DNA of 64,000 bases from Vibrio sp. SCSIO 43136 (GCF_023716565.1 NZ_CP071848.1:1860001-1924000), one strand, 5' to 3'. Counted from the first letter of the stretch, positions 1 to 10,742 are shown. The notes: a model not told the origin generated them from the sequence alone. Program-made: numbers and translations.

Positions 1-29
1 GGTATTGATACAATCGGCGTTTTTCAAGG

Positions 30-1623
30 TAGTTGTCATCATTCGCTCATTAATTAAGCGGCTATTCTCTCTGGGTTCAGATGAACCTCTCCAACTGGCT
101 CACAGTTCCTAATTCCGCTCGACCAACGCTCAGGGTGCTTTTGCTTGGCAGCAAGTAACACCTTCGCTCGATGCATTAAGATCTCTTCATCTTGACCATT
201 GTGTCGCTGTGCTGGCGTTACATAATTCAGCTTACTGTGCTTATGCTCTGTGTTGTACCAGCGCACGAAGGATTCTACCCAGTCACGGCTTATTCTAGGT
301 TTTCGAAGCCTTTTGTTGGCCAACTTGGCATGTACTTTACCGTGCGGAACAGTGATTCCACATAAGGGTTGTCATCACTAACTCTTGGGGCTGTAAGATG
401 AGGTAATACCCAGCTCATCCATCTTAGCTTTGAACGTCAGACTTCATTGGTGCGCCATTGTCAGAGTGCAGTACCAGTGGTTGGTTAAAGCACCGTTCAC
501 GCATTAACGTGCGCTGTAATAGTGTGAAGCTAACTCACCACATTCACACTCATAGACATCATAACCAACGACTTTGCGGCTGTAGATGTCCTCGATGACA
601 TACAGGTAATAGTGTTGCCCACGACCTTTGACGGCAAGTAGGTAATGTCCATGTAAACACCTGATTAGGGCCTGTTGCCGTATAACTTGTGGTCGTGACT
701 GTTTCTGTCGGCTCTTCTGACGTCCACGACCATGAAGCTGACCTTCCGCTTTTAGTACTCGATAGAAGCTTGACTCCGAAGCAATATATTCGCCTTTATC
801 TAGCAGTGTTGGGACGATCTGAGTCGGTGGTAAGCTTGCATACTCAGGTCGGTTACACACCTCGATAATGGCCATCTGCTCTGTGGTGTGAGCTTGTTGG
901 CAGGCTCTGGTCTCTCGCAAGCCGGCCTTTTATCCTCTTGCACCTCACCTTGCTGATACCAGCGGCGATAAGTTCTTAAGTCTATCTCCACTTCACCGCA
1001 TGCAGGCTCTAGACGGCAACCGTTATTCCTAGCTTCATGGATCAAAGTGACCAATACAGCCTTTCATCGGCAGAGGTTAATCGTCCTCTGGTTCTTCCCC
1101 GTAAAAGGCTCTCAGCTTTTTTCTCAACACAAGTAGAGCCGCTTTCAGCAAGTGCCTTTTCCTTATGTCGGAGCTCCTTTTTGAGCTCTTTAATCTCAAG
1201 CTTATCGGCTTTGGCCTGTTTCTTGGCTTCAGCTTCACGCTCTTTATCGACATAAAACCTTGCATGCATTCACTTCGCCAGCCTTGCACTTCTTCTGGAT
1301 ATAACCCTTTTTCTCGACAGTATTGACTGAGTTCATTCTCTGTCATTGAGTAGGTTTCAGCCACAATGGCTAATTTGGTTTGAGCTGACCATTGCTCTGA
1401 TGAAATGTTGCTATTTGGCACTGCGGCTCCTGAGCGTCGAAGTTGTTTCCGCCAATGATACAGGGTTGCTGTACTGATGCCTTCTTCTTTTGCAACTTCC
1501 GCCACTGACATGGAATATGGGGGCAGAAGTTTCTTCAATATGGCTTCTTTTCTTTCTGCTGAGATACGAGACAAAGTTCACTCATTACCGCCCAAACTGG
1601 TTAAATTTTAACAGTGACAACTA
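30..1623 (-). mobile_element. Degenerate IS3-family insertion sequence
   Basis: The ends are marked by an imperfect inverted repeat: TAGTTGTCA at 30-38 and its complement TGACAACTA at 1615-1623. The enclosed 1.6 kb encodes transposase pieces in several frames on the minus strand. I could not identify a clean target-site duplication. The boundaries are inferred from the repeat and could be off by some bases. Confidence 0.6.
54..1574 (-). pseudogene. IS3-family transposase orfA/orfB, multiply frameshifted
   Basis: Read right to left, the first piece (about 1574-1260) is an OrfA-like helix-turn-helix transposase N-terminus, with the text VAEVAKEEGISTATLYHWRK and a following WSAQTKLAIVAET segment. 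A coiled-coil-like linker lies near 1260-1077. OrfB pieces follow at about 1054-800 and 920-504, including the HTH_21-like SFYRVLKAEGQLHGRGR and the start of the rve integrase core (YYLYVIEDIYSRKVVGYDV). The C-terminal piece at 323-54 carries the typical WYNTEHKHSKLNYVTPAQR motif. The pieces lie in different frames and the middle of the catalytic core is interrupted, so no functional transposase is expected. Confidence 0.8.
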
Positions 1624-1724
1624 TCCTGCCAGAGGGGGCAATAGTAAAAATCTTTGAGGTGAAACGTCAACTTGAAAATGGTACATTACACTACCTCTAA
1701 GTAAATCATACAGCTAATTTAATA

Positions 1725-3545
1725 ATGTGTTCAAAATCATATCGTAACGACATTCAAGGCCTCAGAGCTATAGCAGTGCTATCTGTGGTCATCTTTCACA
1801 TCAACAAGGACTGGTTACCGGGTGGTTTTGTTGGTGTAGATATGTTTTTCGTAATATCTGGTTTCTTAATATCTTCGATTATATTAAATAAAAAAACATT
1901 AAATACATTTTATTTTATTGATTTTTACCAGAGCCGCATAAGGAGAATTTTACCAGCATATCTATTCCTTATGATTGTAACTCTTCTTACAATGACTATA
2001 CTTCTAACTCCAAGAGATTTTAATTTTTTCCATGACAGTTTCTTGAAATCACTATTCTTTTACAGCAATAACTACTTCTCTGACTTCGGAAATTATTTTG
2101 CACCGAACTCCAATGAACTGCCATTATTACACACATGGTCACTATCAATAGAGATGCAATTTTATCTCGTCTTGCCATTTTTTATTTTATTTCTATCCAA
2201 AAAAAAATTTATAAGCATATCAATCGGAATCATACTATTATCACTTTTATATACCCATTACCAGATTATATTTAACAACAACAGTCAGTCAATGTACTTT
2301 TCATTACTTGCGCGCTCAGGAGAATTTTTGGTTGGTTCATTAATTGCTTGCTGCAACTTAAAGCCAAAGAATAACTTCCACTCAAATGTAATTTCCATCA
2401 CCGGATTAATACTCGTAGTATTATCCATTGTATACTTAACCAAAGATGATATTTTCCCCGGATTTTCTGCTCTCCCAGTTTGCATAGGAACAGCACTTAT
2501 AATAACAAGCTCTAACTCTGTAGTAAATAAAGCATTATCTCACCCCGTCCTTGTATTCTTGGGCACTATTTCCTACTCTCTATATTTATGGCACTGGCCA
2601 GTTTTGTCTACGCTGAGGTATTACTCTAATTCTTACGCATTAGATTATAGTGAACTCATAATTTTCACTTTCCTTACGATTTCATTTTCAGCACTATCAT
2701 ACTATCTTATTGAAAACAAATTCCGCAATAAGAATAGCTCAAAGAAGATTTTATTTCAAAGGTATACTTTCCTTTTAACAGTTGTATTAACGCTCACTTA
2801 CTCTACAAAGTATATCAATAATAACATTATCACTGAATTACAAACCAAATACACTAGATATGCGCCAGCAGACAAAATTTGCCACGGAACTATAATCGGA
2901 GATTGTTTTCGAGGGGATAGGAGTAGTAATAGTGAAGCATTAGTTCTAGGAGATAGCCATGCTGCACAATTAAATCTCTTCTTTGACGTAGTTGGTGAAT
3001 CAAGAAGTGTGCGATTTAAGGTAATAACTGCTAGCAACTGTGTGACGATACCTAACTTTGATTACACCAAGCTTCCAAAATACTCTCAGGGTAAATGTGC
3101 AGAACAAATTGCATATACAAAAGAATTAGTAAAAAATGCTAAAACCATTATTATTGCTGGTCACTGGGCATATCAAATCACCCATGAAAACTTTACAAAA
3201 AGGTTAAATGCTTTTCTGGACAGCACGAAAGAACGTGGCCAGACGGTTATTATCCTCCCCCAAGTTCCATTATTTAAATCAAATATTATGCGTATAAACC
3301 GCTTTGAGCAACTCGGCTTGCCCCTTAAAATTGAGAGAAATGAAGATTGGATCAAGGCGAACAATACCATTAAAGAAATTTCTGGGCGCTATAATAACGT
3401 TAAGTATGTCGAATTATCAGAGCTACGATTATTTCAAGAGGTTCCATATTATGAAGGAGAACTTATTTACTTTGACAATTCTCATTTAAATGAAGTGGGA
3501 GCAGTAAAGTACGGGGAGTTGGCAATAGATGCTATTGACCTTTAA
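1725..3545 (+). CDS. Acyltransferase-3 / SGNH fusion, probable surface polysaccharide O-acyltransferase
   Basis: This 606-residue protein has the two-domain layout of OafA-type O-acyltransferases. Residues about 8-350 form the multi-spanning acyltransferase-3 domain, with the signature RNDIQGLRAIAVLSVVIFH, GFVGVDMFFVISGFLIS and LHTWSLSIEMQFYLVLP. After a last membrane segment near residue 350, a periplasmic SGNH-hydrolase-like domain follows, with block I as VLGDSHAAQL (about residue 408) and block V as DNSHLNEVG near the C-terminus. Known members move acetyl or similar groups from the cytoplasm onto lipopolysaccharide O-antigen or capsule. The gene is strikingly AT-rich compared with the chemotaxis genes and is flanked by insertion sequences, so I infer acquisition by transfer. 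The acyl donor and target sugar cannot be read from the sequence. Confidence 0.85.
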   Translation: MCSKSYRNDIQGLRAIAVLSVVIFHINKDWLPGGFVGVDMFFVISGFLISSIILNKKTLNTFYFIDFYQSRIRRILPAYLFLMIVTLLTMTILLTPRDFNFFHDSFLKSLFFYSNNYFSDFGNYFAPNSNELPLLHTWSLSIEMQFYLVLPFFILFLSKKKFISISIGIILLSLLYTHYQIIFNNNSQSMYFSLLARSGEFLVGSLIACCNLKPKNNFHSNVISITGLILVVLSIVYLTKDDIFPGFSALPVCIGTALIITSSNSVVNKALSHPVLVFLGTISYSLYLWHWPVLSTLRYYSNSYALDYSELIIFTFLTISFSALSYYLIENKFRNKNSSKKILFQRYTFLLTVVLTLTYSTKYINNNIITELQTKYTRYAPADKICHGTIIGDCFRGDRSSNSEALVLGDSHAAQLNLFFDVVGESRSVRFKVITASNCVTIPNFDYTKLPKYSQGKCAEQIAYTKELVKNAKTIIIAGHWAYQITHENFTKRLNAFLDSTKERGQTVIILPQVPLFKSNIMRINRFEQLGLPLKIERNEDWIKANNTIKEISGRYNNVKYVELSELRLFQEVPYYEGELIYFDNSHLNEVGAVKYGELAIDAIDL

Positions 3546-3887
3546 TTAAACGCCATACAAAACCCTAACCAATGACAAAACAAGAATAACATATATAATA
3601 TATAGCTTTTGTTAGGTTCATAGTAAATTGATGTAAACGGTAGTTAGTGTAAGGTTTCATCACCAAGCAAAACATTACACTAGCTACTATTTTCATGAAA
3701 AAAACACTTTCTTTTAGTTTTTCCTAGAAGACTTACAGACCGTAAATTCTCCAAAAACTGACTAATTAATCTCTATCACCTCAATTTCGGCCCCCGCCGT
3801 ATATTATTCTAGACGTCAAACTTATGAGTCTATCCATGACATACAGTGGCGCATGCTCAAGTAAGTATTGATGCTCGGTGTACCAGC
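3546..3887. other. Intergenic stretch without a recognisable gene
   Basis: AT-rich spacer between the acyltransferase gene and the ISAs1-type element. It has no open frame with coding character and no clear intrinsic terminator. I see nothing I can name in it. Confidence 0.5.
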
Positions 3888-3897
3888 TAAACTACCA
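3888..3897. repeat. Target-site duplication, left copy
   Basis: GCTAAACTAC is repeated exactly at 5144-5153, immediately outside both ends of the ISAs1-family element. Confidence 0.9.
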
Positions 3898-5143
3898 GGG
3901 CGAGATCATGAACGTTTTTTGAGCTAAATAGGATCGATTTGACGATCTGATCTAGCTGTGATCATATACTCCCTTTTGAGGGTATTTTCATGAGCATCGA
4001 CGCTTTCTCTGAGCATTTTGGCCACCTAACAGATCCACGTCAATCAGCTAAAATTAGCTACCCATTATTCGATGTTTTGTTTTTGGTAGTGTGTGCCGTT
4101 ATTGCAGGTTGTGAAGGATGGGAAGATATTGAAGACTTTGGTGAAGTTCACCTTGATTGGCTTCAAGAAAAAGGCTTCTTCCCAGATGGTCTGCCTACAC
4201 ATGACACTATTGCACGTATCGTTTCACGCCTTGAACCAACTGAGTTTCAAACAAGTTTTGCTAGCTGGATGCAGGCTATATCTCAACGCTCAAAAGGTGA
4301 GTTGATAGCTATCGATGGTAAAGTTTTGAGAGGCTCATACGATCGTGAAAGCCGCCAGTCTACAATCCATATGGTTAGCGCTTTTGCAACCGCTAATGGT
4401 GTCGTCGTAGGACAACGAAAAACCGATGCTAAATCAAATGAAATCACAGCGATACCAGAGTTACTTCAGCTACTAGATATTAAAGGTTGCCTCGTTTCGA
4501 TTGATGCCATCGGTTGTCAAACAAACATTGCTGCCACCATTACCGATGAAGGTGGAGATTATCTCCTTGCAGTGAAAGGAAATCAGGAGTCACTGTTTAA
4601 AGCAGTGCAACATGCGCTTAAAGAGAAAAGAATTGCAAAAAGCGAACCTCAAAATGTCACGATTGAAAAAGGGCATGGTCGAGTAGAAGCCCGTGAATAC
4701 CATGTCTTACCCGCAGGCGAGCTAGCCAAACAGTTTCCCGAATGGAAAGGACTAAAATCCATTGGTTTTGCACTAAGTTGCCGTGTTGATAATAAAGGAA
4801 AAAGTTCTTTCGAATATCGTTACTATATCAGTTCAGCAGAACTCACAAATACAGAGTTTGCAGCAGCGGTTCGTGGCCACTGGGGTATAGAAAACAGTTT
4901 GCATTGGGTGCTTGATGCCACGATGAATGAAGACAGTTGCCAAATTTACCGAAACAATGCCGCTGAAGTCATGGCTTGCATACGCCATATCGCACTAAAT
5001 ATGTTACGTTCTGAAAATACCAAGAAAGCAAGTGTGCGTCGTAAACAAAAGATAGCGGCGATGAGCAATGATTATTTAGACAAAGTATTGCTCGCTGGTC
5101 TTGATGCATCGAACAATAATTAGGCACTCATGCTCTCGCCCTG
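3898..5143 (+). mobile_element. Intact ISAs1-family insertion sequence with 10-bp target duplication
   Basis: Terminal inverted repeats read CAGGGCGAGATCATGA at 3898 and, on the other strand at 5143, CAGGGCGAGAGCATGA. They are flanked exactly by the direct repeat GCTAAACTAC at 3888-3897 and 5144-5153. This matches the 8-10 bp duplications usual for ISAs1 elements. The element is 1246 bp with a full-length transposase. The perfect duplication suggests a recent insertion. Confidence 0.93.
3990..5123 (+). CDS. ISAs1-family transposase
   Basis: The 377-residue protein matches ISAs1-family DDE transposases over its full expected length. The N-terminal DDE_Tnp_1-associated region has HFGHLTDPRQ and DVLFLVVCAVIAGCEGWEDI. 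The catalytic core has IAIDGKVLRGSYD (first Asp), VSIDAIGCQTNIA (second Asp) and the C-terminal RGHWGIENSLHWVLDATMNED, which includes the catalytic Glu and the YREK-like region. The start ATG at 3990 follows GAGGGTATTTTC. No frameshift or stop interrupts it, so the element is probably active. It catalyses cut-and-paste transposition of its own ends. Confidence 0.93.
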   Translation: MSIDAFSEHFGHLTDPRQSAKISYPLFDVLFLVVCAVIAGCEGWEDIEDFGEVHLDWLQEKGFFPDGLPTHDTIARIVSRLEPTEFQTSFASWMQAISQRSKGELIAIDGKVLRGSYDRESRQSTIHMVSAFATANGVVVGQRKTDAKSNEITAIPELLQLLDIKGCLVSIDAIGCQTNIAATITDEGGDYLLAVKGNQESLFKAVQHALKEKRIAKSEPQNVTIEKGHGRVEAREYHVLPAGELAKQFPEWKGLKSIGFALSCRVDNKGKSSFEYRYYISSAELTNTEFAAAVRGHWGIENSLHWVLDATMNEDSCQIYRNNAAEVMACIRHIALNMLRSENTKKASVRRKQKIAAMSNDYLDKVLLAGLDASNNN

Positions 5144-5171
5144 GCTAAACTACTTGTTCAGACTCAACGTA

Positions 5172-6943
5172 TATAACCGAGATTCCGCAGCCAATTTAAG
5201 AATAAACCGCTTCATATAAAACACCCAGTAATTTGAGTAGTCGGGTTTGGTGATCTTGAATACCCGTTATGAAGCTTTGGTCACCGAACTCGAGTGTGTC
5301 GATACCTTCAAATTTCAGGAATACCCAGCGTGCTGTTGGTTTCGTTGTTGTCTTGTTCTTCACCATGCTCGGGAAAAATGCTTCTGTCTTGGTTAGTTGC
5401 TCTCGGATCTTATGCTCTAAACAAGCGTAAACTAGAAGACTTAACGTCATGATCATCAGTAATGCCTCAATTCGTTGAGGCTTCTTTAGGAAGATTGATG
5501 ACGTGAGGAACTCAGGGCTTTTCAAGAAGCGAAACCCACGCTCTACTTTTTGTTGAGATTTGTAATGATCGAGTAATGCAGCCATTGTTAGATCGGCACT
5601 GTCGGTGTCGTTGGTTGCGAGAATAAACATGCCCACTTTAAGCCTAGCCAGTTTAACCTTTTCTAAATCGGTATAAGGCGTAGCGTCAATTAAATAGTGA
5701 TACCCGTTGGCTTTGCACCTTTCTTGGGGCGACCACGGTTAGCATAGATTGGCTCTTTGATGATGGTGGTTTGCGCAAAGCCAAGTAAATGACACTGATG
5801 AGCAAAGTCGTTCATGGCCTGCTCAGCATCCACTGCGCAAGCAAACTGTTTTTTCATTAGTTGGCCCAGTGCTTTCAGCTCTTTAGTGATATTTTTATCT
5901 AAGTTTTTGTAGAGAGTTGCTTCTTCTCGTTTAGTTGCTTGTTCACTATGAACCAACAACCATTTTTGAGCTACAGAGCCATAGTTAGCATCAACCCAGC
6001 AACCTAAATAGCACTGCCAATAGGTTGCAACTGCTTTGGTTGGAGGGCGAGTAGTGCTTCTTTAGCTGACTTGATAGTCATTGGGACACGAGTAATAAAT
6101 TTCTGCTGTTGTTCATCCAGTAAGCGAATACTGTCTTCAGTATATAAAGCAGCATCAGCGATAAAGTAGCGGCTATTTTGAGCCGCCTTTAAACAATGAA
6201 TGTGCTTCTTAGTGACTTCAGAAAATGCCTGAGCATCATTAGTGTTGCCACTGAGTGCCTGCATGTAAATAGGTAAGCCAGCTTGGTTTTCGCAAATCAG
6301 CTCTAGAACTACTTGGTATAGCTCTGGGCGGTGATCTCGGCTGTAACCTTTGACCAGTTTAATAGCATTGATATCTTCGTCTGGAGCATATTCACCATCG
6401 ACGTGGAAGCTAGTGATATCAAGGTGGACAGAGTCCGTTTTAAGTTCAAGTTTATCAACAACATGCTCTGCAATCGCTTGGTAAAGTGCGGATACATCTG
6501 CGTCATACAACGCATCTAGCGTTCGTCCAAGTACATCCTCAGTTAAGTGGTGCGCTTCAATGTCTTTAGCAAGTAGCTTGGCAATTGGCTTCGTTTCGAA
6601 AAAGTCAGAGAACATATGCAGCGTTCTACTGTGAAAGCCAAGTCCATTTAGGATCATTGCTAAGACGGCATCACCATGTGAGACGTTGTGTTCGGAGTGC
6701 TTAGGAATGATGCGGTCGATAATGGCTGGTAAACCGACTTCATGGCAGAAAGCCGCAATTAGCCCTAGGTGATCTAAACGTTTAATGACAGGTTGAGGAG
6801 CAGACATAATAATCGACCGTTAAATAACAGTAATAGTTCAAAACTGGGGATCTTGGTCAAGGGGTCTTCGTCACCAGTATCTACAAATGTTCACCAGATC
6901 ACACTATTTAAAATCTGGAATGTGGTGCGGAATGACGGATATA
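5172..6943 (-). mobile_element. IS1634-like (IS4 superfamily) insertion sequence, inactivated
   Basis: The ends carry a roughly 20-bp imperfect inverted repeat: TATAACCGAGATTCCGCAGCC from 5172 and, on the opposite strand from 6943, TATATCCGTCATTCCGCACC. About 1.77 kb lies between them, the usual size of IS1634-family elements. The transposase inside is frameshifted. The left end lies only 18 bases from the ISAs1 target duplication, so the ISAs1 copy landed right beside this element. Confidence 0.72.
5196..6807 (-). pseudogene. IS1634-like transposase with two frameshifts
   Basis: The N-terminal part (6807-6004) has IKRLDHLGLIAAFCHEVGLP and the catalytic regions HLDITSFHVDGEY and YFIADAALYTEDSI, as in IS1634 transposases. 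A one-base shift near 6005 ends this frame; the expected continuation YLGCWVDANYGSVAQKW is readable in another frame. A second shift near 5690 separates GRPKKGAKPTG from YHYLIDATPYTDLEKVKLAR. The C-terminal part (5636-5196) has SQQKVERGFRFLKSPEF, the conserved YQQRPLVEQGFRFLKDP-like motif, and RIEALLMIMTLSLLVYACLE. All pieces are collinear, so this is one gene broken by two small indels. Confidence 0.85.
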
Positions 6944-7488
6944 ATGCAAAAATCTTAGTATCAAAACTGAATCAATTTCTTGGGTGTTGCTATATTCACA
7001 CTTCACTAATCGGCTGATTGGTTGCATCGAAAATCTATAGCCAATAGTTAATCAAATACATGTCAGAGCTTACTGTAGTACATTGGTACAATGCATCCTC
7101 TCTAGAGTGTCGTAGCCGTGCTTACTTTAGCCCGTTTACCTCAATTGGCTATGGACGAACTTGTGATATTTGAAAGCCATCGCTATACAACTATCTTCAC
7201 AAGTACTCAAACGTACCTATTTTTCCAGGCCTGGCTAGATAGTGGCTGTAAAGAGATATCCCCATATTTGAAGCTCTTGGGGAGCAAGCTCAAATTCTCA
7301 AAGTTATAACATTATATATGAACTCCACTTTTGACATAGAGGTAGAAGCCGTTGCCCTTTAAGCACGAATTGTCTATGACCTTTTTTATGTCGCCGCCAA
7401 GTTTGGTCGAGAGGTAATGGACAGAGTTCAAGTCGCTCAAACCAACCGTTGAAGGTGACATAAATATACGGCGCTGGATCAAGCTCTT
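6944..7488. other. Spacer between two insertion sequences, no supported gene
   Basis: Short open frames exist here, the longest about 63 residues, but none has a convincing ribosome binding site or recognisable motif. The stretch 7310-7488 has coding-like texture on the plus strand (VYDLFYVAAKFGREVMDRV) broken by stops and may be a transposase scrap. I do not assign a function. Confidence 0.4.
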
Positions 7489-7494
7489 TAGTGG

Positions 7495-8672
<1,178 letters not shown>

Positions 8673-8895
8673 AGTTCCACCTCTTGTGTACGAGGTGCAT
8701 CTTAACACCTCTAATCAGGTGGCCAAATTCACTATGCCACTACACTCTCACAATTGATACTTCTGAAAATGAAATAGAATTTAGACACTAGACAGCAACA
8801 AAGCTATCTGGATGAATTACATGCTATAAGTGGGCGTTGTTGACTAAATCAGTTGAACCTTTGCGAACTCCTGTAGTTGGTAGATTAGTGGTGAT

Positions 8896-9602
8896 ATGAG
8901 CAATGACAAAATAAAGATAACTAACTATCCTGAGTACAATATGGCTACCTATTAACGAGGATCCATAACATTCTGGATAGATGATTCAGCAATTGATGCA
9001 TGGTGTTGCAAAACATATGGCAACCGTGGTCGAGGTTTTCAGTATACTGATATTGCGATTGAAGCAGCCTTAATGATTAAGGAAATATACTCACTATCAC
9101 TACGTGTTCTTCTGGAATTTATTGACTCTATTTTTAAGTTAATGGGTGTCCTTTTAAGTTCTCTCAATTACACCAGCATAAGTAAGCGTTTAAAGACGGT
9201 TCAGGTTAAATATCGGAACAAGCCATAGGGGCAGTTCGCTTCATAGCTATTGCCTAGATTAGCCTTGTAAACCTAGGCGATAGCGAGGTTTTACCGACAT
9301 TGCTCAATCCACTACGCAGAAAATTTCATGCGATGTCGACCCAAGGCGCTTACGATACCAAATAGTGTCATTAGATACATTGTAACAACGCAGCCACACC
9401 ACTGATCATACATTGAAAAAGTACTGCGTATCGGGAGGATAGTCATCCAAGAGTTCAAGCGGTTGATGCCATCATAAGTGATACTTTGGTTCAATGAAAA
9501 GTTGAGTTTTAATAATACAACGTTCAAGTTGATGAAGTGCTAGCGAATGTCAAAATAATGAACAAAGTCCTAGGGCTAAGTGCGCCTAATAGTTGCTAGC
9601 AG
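8896..9602 (+). pseudogene. IS5-family (IS903-like) transposase remnant
   Basis: A stop-ridden plus-strand reading shows IS5-family text in the right order. TFWIDDSAIDAWCCKTYGN, GFQYTDIAIEAALMIKEIYS and LLEFIDSIFKLMGVLLSSLN correspond to the conserved N-terminal region. After a deletion, VNLGDSEVLPTLLNPLRRK and STQGAYDTK represent the second catalytic region. Further on, HPRVQAVDAI and KIMNKVLGLSAPNS represent the C-terminal end. Several stops and a missing catalytic block make it non-functional. The limits are approximate. Confidence 0.7.
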
Positions 9603-10178
9603 GTAGATCTTATAAGGGAGCTTTGGTACCTCGACTCGGTAGAGTAAACCAAAGACCACGGGAAGATATGGTGGCAACAAGTTTGAGGAAGCATTATAAA
9701 TCACTCATAAGTATTGGCAGGAAAACCTAACCTTTCTTTCATGCGATAATGGCTACATCTCCGTATGACTTAAATACATGTTTCTTGGAGAGGATAAATA
9801 ACAAGATCAACCTAATCAACAAAATAGGCTATGGTGTAACGATTCAAACATGCTCTAACAGTTACCCATTTTGATACGGTGCCTGTTAGCTTAAATCTAG
9901 CCTTTGTAAAAGCTCCGGAAACATTCACCCTCTAGTTAGGGTTAAACTGACCTTCAGTGGGCAGCTGGGTAAGAAGCTCTATTCCGCCATGCTCTTTGTC
10001 AGCCACTTTGTAAAGAACATTCTCACACTCTATTATTCAAGCAGATATTGCTGAAAATACGAGTGATTAGCCGCGCAAATCAAACATTTAATGCAACTGA
10101 TTTCACTAGTGACACGAAAAATCCCCGAAGGAGAGTTCAGGAATGGTCGATTTACTGGCAAGCCACTACACATGCCGC
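9603..10178. other. Non-coding remnant region upstream of the original ygiQ start
   Basis: No intact gene on either strand. A short plus-strand segment at about 9781-9840 reads FLERINNKINLINKIGYGV, which resembles the tail of some transposases but is too short to assign. The rest has many stops. The right part should contain the original ygiQ promoter region. Confidence 0.4.
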
Positions 10179-10184
10179 TATAAT
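10179..10184 (+). promoter_or_regulatory. Probable native ygiQ -10 box, now orphaned
   Basis: TATAAT at 10179-10184 lies 29 bases before the original ygiQ ATG at 10213. No good -35 is visible at 16-18 bases, so the assignment rests on the -10 match and position. Prophage insertion has separated it from the rest of ygiQ. Confidence 0.45.
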
Positions 10185-10212
10185 TCCCGCCTTGTTCTTT
10201 CGAGGTTAAAAA

Positions 10213-10269
10213 ATGCACAGCGATATTACTCCTATCAACCAATATCCTAAATACTGGGCAGAGTGCTAA
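10213..10269 (+). pseudogene. ygiQ: ygiQ 5' fragment cut off by prophage integration
   Basis: ATG at 10213 opens an 18-codon frame, [18 protein letters not shown], ending in TAA at 10267. Its last eight codons are identical to codons found again at 49378, where the full ygiQ frame continues with YGTAPFLP. This is therefore the original start of ygiQ, truncated where phage DNA begins. It retains the likely native promoter just upstream. Confidence 0.9.
10243..10268 (+). repeat. attL core, 26 bp
   Basis: The sequence starts TATCCTAAATACTGGGCAGA and ends GTGCTA. It is identical to 49378-49403, and the flanking bases differ on both sides. It lies inside ygiQ codons 11-18. Confidence 0.93.
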
Positions 10270-10372
10270 GGCATTTTTCAACAACCCCCCGTCATTACTG
10301 GCGTTAGTCGTAAGGCACTGATAAACAAGCAACTTGAATTATTCTCTATTCTTCTCTATTCGTATTTATCTT

Positions 10373-10432
10373 TGTCCCAATTTTGCCCCAATCCGCATTT
10401 TTTGCCCCGCAAATGCCCCGAATTTGCCCCAA
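10373..10432 (+). promoter_or_regulatory. Cluster of TGCCCCRA repeats, candidate integrase arm-type sites
   Basis: TGTCCCAA (10373) is followed by four TGCCCC boxes beginning at 10384, 10403, 10414 and 10425. The last three are spaced exactly 11 bases apart, about one helical turn. Repeats of this kind beside an attachment core commonly serve as arm-type binding sites for tyrosine integrases. The integrase gene abuts attR, so in the circular phage these boxes would lie on the other side of attP. Function is inferred. Confidence 0.5.
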
Positions 10433-10444
10433 GTGACAGGCACT

Positions 10445-10465
10445 AAAAAACCGCCCGAAGGCGGC
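10445..10465 (-). terminator. Intrinsic terminator after the 57-residue gene
   Basis: On the minus strand GCCGCC-TTCG-GGCGG is followed by TTTTTTAG. It closes the leftmost prophage transcript and can also act weakly on the plus strand. Confidence 0.8.
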
Positions 10466-10481
10466 TTTAGTTTTTTAACTT

Positions 10482-10655
10482 CTAGGCGGTTTGGACCTCA
10501 TCGATAATGTAACCAGAGACTCTCTGGAGTAAGCCTTCACTATGCTCTTTAGATGGATCAATTAGAGTGATTAACTCAAGAAGATCCTGTCCAACTTGAG
10601 AGATACTGTTCATACAAACAGTATTGTTTTTATCCATACCATTGCTACTATTCAT
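10482..10655 (-). CDS. Small phage protein of unknown function (57 aa)
   Basis: Start ATG at 10655 is preceded by AAAGGAAACGCT, a good ribosome binding site; a longer frame upstream lacks one. The protein (MNSSNGMDKNNTVCMNSISQ and onward) is polar, with one hydrophobic helix (GQDLLELITLI), and is unlike anything I recognise. It is monocistronic, bounded by a strong terminator downstream and a conspicuous 13-bp hairpin in its leader, which suggests post-transcriptional control. As the gene nearest attL it may be a lysogeny-associated accessory gene. Confidence 0.6.
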   Translation of the reverse strand: MNSSNGMDKNNTVCMNSISQVGQDLLELITLIDPSKEHSEGLLQRVSGYIIDEVQTA

Positions 10656-10682
10656 AGCGTTTCCTTTACTTAGTGAAACTAC

Positions 10683-10720
10683 CTGCGATAGCGTTGTTTT
10701 GAACGGGAACGCTATCGCAG
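10683..10720 (-). repeat. Perfect 13-bp inverted repeat in the leader of the 57-aa gene
   Basis: CTGCGATAGCGTT at 10683-10695 is exactly complementary to AACGCTATCGCAG at 10708-10720, with a 12-base loop. There is no T-run, so it is not a standard terminator. The arm sequence ATAGCGTT recurs at 10654-10661, overlapping the start codon and binding site of the gene, so an alternative fold could hide the start. Confidence 0.75.
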
Positions 10721-10742
10721 CCCGCTGAGATTTATACCACAT

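Noticed and set aside
7118..7309. 63-residue plus-strand frame between insertion sequences
   Set aside because: No ribosome binding site, no recognisable motif and a location in decayed transposon DNA.
10220..10330. Prophage end in a tRNA gene
   Set aside because: The core lies inside the ygiQ coding frame. No tRNA fold is present at either end.
10384..10432. TGCCCC repeats as a CRISPR array
   Set aside because: Units are only 8 bases with 3-11 base gaps; repeats and spacers are far too short. Arm-type sites fit better.
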